A DNA stretch of 12,101 bases, taken from positions 1-12,101 of the forward strand of contig JAJZHS010000036.1 of NCBI GenBank assembly GCA_021798395.1, in the 5' to 3' direction. Shown one piece after another: positions 6,736 to 12,101 of the stretch (position 1 is its first letter; every line of letters begins with the position of its first letter). The notes under the pieces were generated by a model. It saw nothing but the letters and a program-made list of their open reading frames with translations. It searched no databases and was not told the DNA's origin. The stretch comes from Pseudomonadota bacterium. GTDB taxonomy: Bacteria > Pseudomonadota > Gammaproteobacteria > Burkholderiales > Burkholderiaceae_C. Position numbers and translations under genes: made by a program.

Positions 6736-7053
6736 ATGAACTGGCTATCGCAGAACTGGACCTGGCTGCTCGTCGCGGTCGTTGGCGCGGCGTTCATGCT
6801 GCGTCACCACGGGGGCTCGCATGCTGGGCATGCGCAGCCGGTGGTGCCGTCGACGGCGGAGCCGGCGCAGCTCGTCGACCCGGTAAGCCGCAATCCGCTA
6901 CCCGCGCAGACCGGAGTGTCGTCGGTGTATCGAGGACAGCCATATTTCTTCGAGAGCCGCGAGAACCGCGATGCGTTCGAGGCCGATCCGGGCCGATACG
7001 TCGCGGCCATCCCGCCGCAACAGCCGCCCCGGCGGCGCGGGGGGTGCTGCTGA
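6736..7053 (+). CDS. Membrane-anchored YHS-domain protein with degenerate metal ligands
   Basis: A 105-residue protein with an N-terminal membrane helix (about 8-22: TWLLVAVVGAAFMLR), then a His-rich linker RHHGGSHAGHAQ, then a YHS-like domain (VDPVSRNPL ... VYRGQPYFFESRENRDAFEADPGRYV), and a basic tail ending RRRGGCC. Canonical YHS domains have Cys after DPV and in the 'YFC' strand. Here these are Ser and Phe, so the classic site is lost, while the His linker and C-terminal Cys pair could bind metal instead. The start at 6736 follows AAGGAG (6723-6728) by seven bases. It lies 37 bases after copA in the same direction, so it is probably in the operon. I recall similar small YHS proteins beside copper ATPases in proteobacteria. 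A role in copper handling at the membrane is inferred. Confidence 0.78.
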   Translation: MNWLSQNWTWLLVAVVGAAFMLRHHGGSHAGHAQPVVPSTAEPAQLVDPVSRNPLPAQTGVSSVYRGQPYFFESRENRDAFEADPGRYVAAIPPQQPPRRRGGCC

Positions 7054-7106
7054 GCACGGCATCACGGTGCACCGACAAATCCATTTCCCCGCTTTTCCAG
7101 CATCGG

Positions 7107-7126
7107 CGGCGCCCTAGGCGGCGCCG
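7107..7126 (+). repeat. GC-rich hairpin and tandem GGCGGCGCC repeat
   Basis: CGGCGCC (7107-7113) pairs with GGCGCCG (7120-7126) around the six-base loop CTAGGC. The same bases contain two direct copies of GGCGGCGCC (7105-7113 and 7117-7125). No T-run follows, so this is not a standard intrinsic terminator. It sits between the YHS gene and the secreted-protein gene, where it could reduce read-through, protect the upstream mRNA or do nothing. Confidence 0.4.
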
Positions 7127-7158
7127 GTCCATACCCAATGGTTTTCCAAGGACCGACC

Positions 7159-7590
7159 ATGAAGCAATCCAGAATGCTCGACGGCGCAGCGCGCACCCTT
7201 TCTGCATTGAGCGCGTTCGCCGCATTGTTGGCTGTGGCGCCTGCGGCGTCAGCCGCTACCGCGGAGCCGCCGATTCCGCGCGGCGCGATGTTCCATTCGT
7301 GGCGCGACAACGGAGCGGGAGGCAACTATGTGCTGCAGCTTGTTCAGGGGCATCCGCTTAGCCGCGGCGCGACGCTGCACGGCGTCGTCACCAGCGACTT
7401 GACGTGCACCCCCGACGAGCAAGGCTACAGTCACTGCCACAACGGGGTCGACTTGGCTGATGGCACGCATATCACGGTGGTCGACAACCACGCGATGAAC
7501 ATCCACCCGTGCCTGAAGCCTGGCGAGCAAATCGTCGTCAGTGGCCTCAATTCGACCTGGGTCAAAGGTGTCGTCGCCGATCGGCAGTGA
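7159..7590 (+). CDS. Secreted Cys/His-rich small protein, family not recognised
   Basis: A 143-residue protein I cannot assign to a named family. A Sec signal peptide (basic MKQSRMLDGAAR, hydrophobic 14-29, cleavage after about A30-S31-A32) points to the periplasm or beyond. The mature part of about 110 residues is rich in short beta-like strands. It has three cysteines (C83, C93, C118) and clustered histidines: C93-H94 in GYSHCHNG, H104, H111, M113, H116 in DNHAMNIHPC. The spacing suggests either a disulfide-stabilised barrel or a soft-metal site. ATG 7159 is preferred over ATG 7138 because AAGGA (7148-7152) precedes it by six bases and it gives a cleaner signal peptide. It lies between the copper genes and ccmF, so a role in copper or haem/cytochrome handling is plausible but unproven. 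It lacks the haem-binding motif of CcmE. Confidence 0.75.
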   Translation: MKQSRMLDGAARTLSALSAFAALLAVAPAASAATAEPPIPRGAMFHSWRDNGAGGNYVLQLVQGHPLSRGATLHGVVTSDLTCTPDEQGYSHCHNGVDLADGTHITVVDNHAMNIHPCLKPGEQIVVSGLNSTWVKGVVADRQ

Positions 7591-7725
7591 CCTTCGGGGC
7601 GGCGCGAGATGCGTTGTCGGGTCGTATGGGGACTATCGGGACGTTCACAAATCGTAGCCCCTTCGGTTTGACCGCGATCAATTTTCACCTTGTGTGGCCT
7701 GCCTAGACTGCTGCACGAAGCCGAC

Positions 7726-9663
7726 ATGATTCCTGAACTTGGACATTACGCGCTGTTGCTGGCACTGCCGTTGGCCCTGCTGCTCGGCAGCGTTCCGCTG
7801 TGGGGCGCATGGCGTGGCAGCCGCGCGTGCATGGCGCTGGCGCGCCCCGCAGCACAGGCCCTGTTCGCGTTGCTGCTGCTCAGCTCCGCGTGCTTGGTAT
7901 GGGCCTTTCTGCACGACGATTTTTCGGTGCGTTACGTCGCCGAGCATTCCAACGCGAACTTGCCGACGATCTACAAGATCGGCGCGTTCTGGGGCGGTCA
8001 CGAGGGGTCGTTTCTGCTCTGGGTCCTGATGCTCTCCGGCTGGACCGCGGCAGTATCGGTTTTCTCGCGCAGCTTGCCCGACGAGATGGTCGCGCGCGTG
8101 CTCGGCGTGCTCGGCCTGATCGCTGCGGCCTTCCTGCTGTTCGTCGTCGACGCGTCCGACCCCTTCGCGCGCCTGCAACCGGCGGCGCCCCACGGGCTAT
8201 CGCTGAATCCGCTGTTGCAGGATCCGGGACTGATCGGTCACCCGCCGATGCTGTACATGGGCTATGTCGGATTCGCAGTGGCGTTCGCGTTCTCGATCGC
8301 CGCACTGCTTTCGGGGCGGCTCGACGCGGCGTGGGCACGCTGGTCGCGGCCGTGGACAGTCGCAGCGTGGGTTGCGCTGACGCTGGGGATCGCGCTCGGA
8401 TCGTACTGGTCTTACTACGAGCTGGGTTGGGGCGGCTGGTGGTTCTGGGACCCGGTCGAGAACGCCTCGTTCATACCCTGGCTGATCGGCACCGCATTGA
8501 TCCATTCGCTGGCCGTCACCGAGAAGCGCGGCACCTTCCGCAGCTGGACCGTGCTGCTGGCGATTGCCGCCTTCTCGCTGTCGATCCTCGGCACCTTCTT
8601 GGTGCGCTCGGGCGTGCTGTCGTCGGTGCACGCGTTCGCCACCGATCCGCGGCGCGGCATGCTGATCCTGTTGCTGTTCGGCGTGGTCGCCGGCGGTTCG
8701 CTGCTGCTGTACGCACTGCGCACGCCGACCAACGCCCCCGGCGTGCTCTACAGTCTGTCGTCGCGCGAAGCGCTGCTTCTGGCCAACAATGTACTGCTCA
8801 CCGTCGCCGCTGCGTGCGTGCTGCTCGGCACGCTGTATCCGCTGATCGTCGCCGCGCTGAATCTGGCGCGGCTGTCGGTCGGGCCACCGTATTTCGACGC
8901 CGTGTTCGTCCCACTGATGGTGCCGGCTGTGCTGCTTGCGGCGATCGCTCCACTGGCGCGCTGGCGGCGCACGCCGACGCCGGTGCTGCTCGGGCCGGAG
9001 CTGTGGCCGGCGCTGGTCGGCGCCATCGCCGCGGTGGCGCTGCCGTTGGCGTTGGGGTACTGGCGCGCGGGAGCCGCACTGGGCAGCTTTGTCGCAGTCT
9101 GGCTCGGCGCCAGCGTGATCGTGCAGACCGCCACGCGCTGGCGCGCCGCGCGGCCTCCGGCGTCATATCTGGGCATGCAGCTCGCGCACCTTGGCCTCGC
9201 GGTTAGCGTGCTCGGCATCGCGCTGGTCAGCGCTTACGCGCTGCGCCATGACCTGCGCATGGCGCCGGGCGATACGACGCGGATCGGCGGCTACGAACTG
9301 CAGTTCGACGGCGTGCGGCACTTGCAGGGGCCGGACTACACGTCGATCCAGGGGCGTTTCACGCTGTCGCGCGATGGCAAGGATCTGGCGCTGTTGCTGC
9401 CAGAAAAGCGGCACTACGCGAACTCAAGCGAACCGATGACCGAAAGCGCGATCGACACCAATGTCAGCGGCGATGTTTACGTGACGATGGCCGTGCCGCT
9501 GGGCGGCGACGCGTGGGTGGTGAGCGTGTATCGCAAACCCTTCGTTGACTGGATCTGGGCCGGTGCGCTGTTGATGGCGCTGGGCGGTGCGACCGCGGTC
9601 TTCGACCGCAGGTACCGCAAAGCGCGTCGCACTGCCGTCGCGGCACTCGGAGCGCGAGCATGA
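7726..9663 (+). CDS. ccmF: CcmF, haem lyase subunit of System I cytochrome c maturation
   Basis: A 645-residue polytopic inner-membrane protein, nearly the same length as E. coli CcmF. It takes haem from holo-CcmE and, with CcmH/CcmI, attaches it to the CxxCH of apocytochromes in the periplasm. The WWD motif GWGGWWFWDPVENAS (about 234-248) and the histidines H172 (GHPPML), H260 (IHSLAVTEKR) and H302 (SSVHAFATDP) match the haem-ligand positions of the family. It ends with a periplasmic domain (GGYELQFDGVRHLQGPDYTS) and a last transmembrane helix. ATG 7726 gives the standard N-terminus MIPELGHYALLLAL; the in-frame TTG at 7690 adds 12 residues not seen in the family. Its stop overlaps ccmG (ATGA at 9660-9663). 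The 135-base gap upstream has no clear promoter. Confidence 0.96.
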   Translation: MIPELGHYALLLALPLALLLGSVPLWGAWRGSRACMALARPAAQALFALLLLSSACLVWAFLHDDFSVRYVAEHSNANLPTIYKIGAFWGGHEGSFLLWVLMLSGWTAAVSVFSRSLPDEMVARVLGVLGLIAAAFLLFVVDASDPFARLQPAAPHGLSLNPLLQDPGLIGHPPMLYMGYVGFAVAFAFSIAALLSGRLDAAWARWSRPWTVAAWVALTLGIALGSYWSYYELGWGGWWFWDPVENASFIPWLIGTALIHSLAVTEKRGTFRSWTVLLAIAAFSLSILGTFLVRSGVLSSVHAFATDPRRGMLILLLFGVVAGGSLLLYALRTPTNAPGVLYSLSSREALLLANNVLLTVAAACVLLGTLYPLIVAALNLARLSVGPPYFDAVFVPLMVPAVLLAAIAPLARWRRTPTPVLLGPELWPALVGAIAAVALPLALGYWRAGAALGSFVAVWLGASVIVQTATRWRAARPPASYLGMQLAHLGLAVSVLGIALVSAYALRHDLRMAPGDTTRIGGYELQFDGVRHLQGPDYTSIQGRFTLSRDGKDLALLLPEKRHYANSSEPMTESAIDTNVSGDVYVTMAVPLGGDAWVVSVYRKPFVDWIWAGALLMALGGATAVFDRRYRKARRTAVAALGARA

Positions 9664-10190
9664 AGCGGCTGTGGCTGGTGTTGCCCGTCGCGGTCGTCGC
9701 CGTGCTTCTCGGCTTCCTCGCCGTGGGGCTGCACCGCGACCCGCGGTTGGTGCCGTCGCCGCTGATCGAAAAGCCAGCGCCAGAGTTTGCGTTGCCCGAG
9801 TTGTTCACGCCGGCGCAACGCTTCTCCAGCGCACAACTGCGTGGAAAAGTCTGGCTGCTGAACGTCTGGGCGTCGTGGTGCGAGGCGTGTCGCGCCGAGC
9901 ATCCGCTGCTGCTTGAGTTGCACGCGCGCAGCAAGGCGCCGTTGATCGGGCTCGACTACAAGGACAAGCCGGCAGACGGCCGCCGCATGCTGCTGCAGCT
10001 CGGCAACCCTTACGCCAATGCGGTGTCGGACGTCAACGGCAATGTCGCGATCAACTACGGCGTGTACGGCGTGCCGGAGACCTTCATCGTCGGGCGCGAC
10101 GGCCGCATAGCCTACAAGCAGATCGGCCCGATCACGCAGGGCGTGCTCGACCGTACCCTACTCCCTCTGATCGACAAGCTGTCACGATGA
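9660..10190 (+). CDS. ccmG: CcmG/DsbE, membrane-anchored thioredoxin-like protein
   Basis: A 176-residue thiol-reducing protein with an N-terminal membrane anchor (about 5-23) and a periplasmic thioredoxin fold. The active site is W73-C74-E75-A76-C77 in NVWASWCEACRAEHP. The cis-proline is in YGVPETF (P139), as in CcmG/DsbE. The family often has WCPxC, and the Glu variant here is an ordinary substitution. It keeps apocytochrome or CcmH cysteines reduced so haem can be attached, and normally receives electrons from DsbD/CcdA. Translation should be coupled on both sides through four-base overlaps with ccmF and ccmH. Confidence 0.95.
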   Translation: MKRLWLVLPVAVVAVLLGFLAVGLHRDPRLVPSPLIEKPAPEFALPELFTPAQRFSSAQLRGKVWLLNVWASWCEACRAEHPLLLELHARSKAPLIGLDYKDKPADGRRMLLQLGNPYANAVSDVNGNVAINYGVYGVPETFIVGRDGRIAYKQIGPITQGVLDRTLLPLIDKLSR

Positions 10191-10651
10191 CACTCTCGCG
10201 CCTTCTCATCGTCGCGCTGTTCGCGCTGTCGGTCGCGACAGCGTCGGCCCGCGTGGCGCCACTGCTGGCGCCCAACCCGAGTGCCGAACAACATATGCTC
10301 GCGCTGACACGCAACCTGCGCTGCCTAGTGTGCCAGGACCAATCACTGGCCGAATCGCAGGCCGGGTTGGCACGTGACTTGCGTGCCCAGGTGCTGCAGA
10401 TGATCGAGGCGGGCCGAAGCGACAAGCAGATTGTTGGCTACTTGGTCGCTCGCTACGGCAATTTCGTCCGCTACGACCCGCCGTTCGACCGCGAGACGCT
10501 GGTGCTCTGGATCGGCCCGCTCGTGTTGCTGCTGGCCGGTATCGCAGCGCTGCTGCGCAGTCTGCGTGCGCGCAAGGCGGCGACGCAGCTCGACGCGGAG
10601 CAACGACAGCGTGCGCGCGAATGGCTGAGCGACCATGGAGAGTCGGTATGA
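10187..10651 (+). CDS. ccmH: CcmH (CycL-type) thiol oxidoreductase of cytochrome c maturation
   Basis: A 154-residue protein with a signal peptide or N-terminal anchor (about 4-20), a short periplasmic domain with the LRCLVCQ motif (C46, C49 in LTRNLRCLVCQDQSLAES), and a C-terminal membrane helix (about 106-124) followed by a charged cytoplasmic tail. This is the separate, non-fused CcmH form; E. coli has CcmH fused to a CcmI-like part. It works with CcmG to reduce apocytochrome disulfides and forms the haem-lyase complex with CcmF and CcmI. ATG 10187 overlaps the ccmG stop, and its own TGA (10649-10651) overlaps the next start. Confidence 0.94.
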   Translation: MTLSRLLIVALFALSVATASARVAPLLAPNPSAEQHMLALTRNLRCLVCQDQSLAESQAGLARDLRAQVLQMIEAGRSDKQIVGYLVARYGNFVRYDPPFDRETLVLWIGPLVLLLAGIAALLRSLRARKAATQLDAEQRQRAREWLSDHGESV

Positions 10652-11490
10652 TCGATTTCATCGGCTGGGCCGCGGCGATCACCGTCGGCGTGATTGCGTG
10701 GATCACCTGGGGAGTCGCGCGCGGCGTCGCGCATGCACCGGACCCGACGTGTGTCCGTGCGCGCGTAAACGCGCGGCTGTTCGGCGAGGCGTATGCGACG
10801 CTCGACGCGGCGCGCGCGACCCTAGGCGAGAATGACTGGCGCAGCGAGCATGATGCGTTGACGCAACGCGTGCTTGACGACGCATGGCCGAGGTCGGCCA
10901 CCGAGCGCGGCACGCCGTGGGCGGTAGCACTCGCAGTGGTCGTGCTGTTGCCGCTCGGTGCGGCATCGCTGTATGCGCGGTTTGGCGACCCGGCGATTCT
11001 CGCTCCGGTCGCGGTCACGGCGCGCGCCGCGGATGGCGGCGTCGACCGTAAGGCGTTGCAGTCCGACGTCGCCGCGCTGCGTGCCCGGCTCGCACGAGCG
11101 CCCGACGACCCGGCCGATTGGGCAGCGCTCGGCGAAGGCGAGACGATGCTGCACCATTTCCACCGCGCAGTCGCCGCTTTCGACAATATCGGTGCTTCGC
11201 TGGCGCAGAACCCGACCTGGCTGGCCGAGCAAGCTGAAGCACTGACCCTGGCGGCCGGCGGCAACCCGCTAGGCCAGCCCGAGCAGGTCGCGCGCCGGGC
11301 GCTCGCTTTGGCACCCGACAACATGCTCGCGCTGATGGTGGCCGGTTACGCCGACGTGCGTCGAGGCGATTTCGCGGCGGCGCGACCGCTGCTGCACAGT
11401 GCGCTGGCCGAAGTCGATCCGGCGTCGGCGCAGGCCGCGTTCCTGCGAACGCTGCTCGCGCAAGCCGGAGCGCGAGCACCATCGCGTTGA
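10648..11490 (+). CDS. ccmI: CcmI, TPR apocytochrome chaperone of System I
   Basis: A 280-residue protein with membrane helix 1 at about 3-22 (DFIGWAAAITVGVIAWITWG), a cytoplasmic loop rich in charged residues, membrane helix 2 at about 91-110 (WAVALAVVVLLPLGAASLYA) and a periplasmic TPR-like region from about 148 (LARAPDDPADWAALGEGE) to 252. This is the layout of CcmI, which captures the C-terminal part of apocytochromes for CcmF/CcmH. At 280 residues it is on the short side for CcmI. ATG 10648 is chosen because it forms the same ATGA four-base overlap as its neighbours; the in-frame ATG at 10621 would overlap ccmH by 31 bases and add nine residues before the helix. It is last in the block, five bases before the operator of the csoR-like gene. 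Confidence 0.85.
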   Translation: MIDFIGWAAAITVGVIAWITWGVARGVAHAPDPTCVRARVNARLFGEAYATLDAARATLGENDWRSEHDALTQRVLDDAWPRSATERGTPWAVALAVVVLLPLGAASLYARFGDPAILAPVAVTARAADGGVDRKALQSDVAALRARLARAPDDPADWAALGEGETMLHHFHRAVAAFDNIGASLAQNPTWLAEQAEALTLAAGGNPLGQPEQVARRALALAPDNMLALMVAGYADVRRGDFAAARPLLHSALAEVDPASAQAAFLRTLLAQAGARAPSR

Positions 11491-11494
11491 TCGG

Positions 11495-11512
11495 CCACCC
11501 CTCCACGGGGGG
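11495..11512. promoter_or_regulatory. CsoR-type operator upstream of csoR
   Basis: CCACCCC-TCCA-CGGGGGG: the left arm is identical to the other copies and the right arm matches five of seven bases of GGGGTGG. It lies five bases after the ccmI stop and about 70 bases before the csoR-like start, followed by an A-rich stretch (TGCAAAAATG, 11517-11526) that might serve as a -10 region. Autorepression is normal for CsoR proteins. The weaker right arm suggests lower affinity than the copZ-copA operator. Confidence 0.55.
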
Positions 11513-11580
11513 ATCGTGCAAAAATGTTGTGCGCGGCGAGCCCGGCGAGCGCGCGCACCGCTCAATGAATCCGACGGAAC

Positions 11581-11901
11581 ATGACCATGGCGCAAGCCGA
11601 AAATCCTCCCCAGCACTGCCAGCACCGTTTGCAACTCGATGACCGCGTCGGACAGGATGCGCGCCGCCGCCTGCTGTCGGTGCGTGGGCACGTCGAGGGG
11701 CTGTTGAAGATGCTCGAGCGCGGCGACGTCTACTGCGTCGACATCCTCAAGCAGACGCGCGCGATCGAGGGAGCCGTGAGCAAGGTAGGCGAACTCGTGC
11801 TGCGCAGCCACCTGCGCAACCACGTGGCCAGCGCCGCGCAGCGCGGCGATGCCGACGAACTGGTCGACGAGCTGATGGAGTACCTGCGCTACACGCGTTG
11901 A
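11581..11901 (+). CDS. csoR: CsoR/RcnR-family metal-sensing repressor with Cys-His-His triad
   Basis: A 106-residue all-helical repressor of the DUF156 (CsoR/RcnR/FrmR) family, which binds DNA as a tetramer and lets go when metal binds. Family landmarks are RRRLLSVRGHVEGLLKML, C52 in DVYCVDILKQ, and H77 and H81 in RSHLRNHV. The spacing C52-(+25)-H77-(+29)-H81 equals that of C36/H61/C65 in M. tuberculosis CsoR, with the third ligand changed to His. I recall this C-H-H form from Thermus thermophilus CsoR, a copper sensor, and it also occurs in Ni/Co-sensing RcnR. An N-terminal extension contains H12-C13-Q14-H15, possible extra ligands. The operator-like repeats here and next to copZ-copA favour copper. 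ATG 11581 or the in-frame ATG at 11587 could start it; no strong Shine-Dalgarno distinguishes them (GACGGA lies just upstream of the first). Confidence 0.88.
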   Translation: MTMAQAENPPQHCQHRLQLDDRVGQDARRRLLSVRGHVEGLLKMLERGDVYCVDILKQTRAIEGAVSKVGELVLRSHLRNHVASAAQRGDADELVDELMEYLRYTR

Positions 11902-11914
11902 CGCCGACCGCGGC

Positions 11915-12101
11915 TCACGCCGGCGGGCGGGCGATCACGGTGGCCGGCGGCAGGCAGGTGCCGCTGTCGTCGCACGCCTGCAGGTGCACGCGCAGTTGTG
12001 TGTCCGGAGTCAGGTGCAGGCCGGGCAGCGCGATGCGCGTGCCGTTCTCGTAGACGCGCACGGTCTTGTGCTGCAGGCGCAGGCCGATGTCGCGCCCGGC
12101 C
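11915..12101 (-). CDS. C-terminal end of a protein with an nDsbD-like disulfide domain
   Basis: Sixty-one residues and a stop read leftward from the window edge; the N-terminus is outside. The sequence GRDIGLRLQHKTVRVYENG ... LRVHLQACDDSGTCLPPATVIARPPA carries a Cys pair spaced C-x5-C followed by LPP. This matches the active-site hairpin of the DsbD N-terminal (alpha) domain, where E. coli has C103-ADAGF-C109-YPP. That domain passes electrons to CcmG and DsbC. Here it is at the extreme C-terminus, unlike DsbD itself, so the full protein may be a thioredoxin-type or other multidomain redox protein. It converges on csoR with only 13 bases between stops and no visible terminator. The domain call is moderate; the full identity is unknown. 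Confidence 0.6.
   Translation of the reverse strand, partial: AGRDIGLRLQHKTVRVYENGTRIALPGLHLTPDTQLRVHLQACDDSGTCLPPATVIARPPA

Noticed and set aside
7105..7126. The GC hairpin after the YHS gene as an intrinsic terminator.
   Set aside because: No T-run follows the stem; kept only as a hairpin/repeat.
7668..7696. TTGACC (7668-7673) as a promoter for ccmF.
   Set aside because: The sequence 17 bases downstream is TGTGTG, not a usable -10; TAGACT at 7704 is 30 bases away.
7690..7725. A TTG start 12 codons upstream for ccmF.
   Set aside because: ATG 7726 yields the standard CcmF N-terminus MIPELGH and a family-typical length; the added residues have no family support.
7800..9206. A 468-codon plus-strand frame overlapping ccmF in another register.
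   Set aside because: Arg/Ala-rich, no domain; ccmF in the correct frame is intact with all family motifs.
11902..11914. A shared bidirectional terminator between the convergent csoR-like and nDsbD-like genes.
   Set aside because: Only 13 bases separate the two stops and they form no stem-loop with a U-tract; a terminator inside coding sequence cannot be excluded but is not visible.

Overview
The window is GC-rich chromosomal DNA from a proteobacterium, probably beta- or gammaproteobacterial. The grounds are a CusRS/CopRS-type two-component pair, a System I cytochrome c maturation block (ccmFGHI), a two-HMA-domain CopA, and an outer-membrane barrel protein ending in Phe. No rRNA, tRNA, IS element or CRISPR array was recognised. 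Nearly every gene reads left to right; only the gene entering from the right edge is on the minus strand.

Layout. (1) 1-56: the last codons of a SHOCT-type protein. (2) 59-2108: a copper/silver-type response regulator and its sensor kinase, overlapping by 11 bases. (3) 2109-2483: a 375-base regulatory gap, visibly less GC-rich, with two copies of a C-tract/G-tract inverted repeat. (4) 2484-3869: an exported protein with one CxxCH haem site followed by an outer-membrane barrel, the architecture of Cyc2-type fused cytochrome-porins. (5) 3870-3987: a promoter flanked by a degenerate and a near-perfect copy of the same inverted repeat. (6) 3988-7053: CopZ-like chaperone, CopA Cu(I) ATPase and a membrane-anchored degenerate YHS protein. 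(7) 7159-7590: an unrecognised secreted Cys/His-rich small protein. (8) 7726-11490: ccmF-ccmG-ccmH-ccmI, each overlapping the next by four bases. (9) 11495-11901: another copy of the repeat and then a CsoR/RcnR-family repressor with a Cys-His-His metal triad. (10) 11915-12101: the C-terminal end of a minus-strand protein with an nDsbD-like Cys pair.

How it may work together. The repeat has the form CCACCCC-N4-GGGGTGG. It resembles known CsoR operators and lies before the cytochrome-porin, before copZ-copA and before the csoR-like gene itself. The simplest reading is a local CsoR regulon, released by Cu(I), that switches on cytosolic copper binding (CopZ), inner-membrane export (CopA, perhaps helped by the YHS protein) and, less expectedly, an outer-membrane electron-transfer cytochrome. 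Cytochrome c maturation and thiol-redox genes next door would serve the haem protein. The CusRS-like pair would report periplasmic copper or silver in parallel. The link between a Cyc2-like cytochrome-porin and CsoR control is the main candidate for something new here. It is inferred from sequence only.
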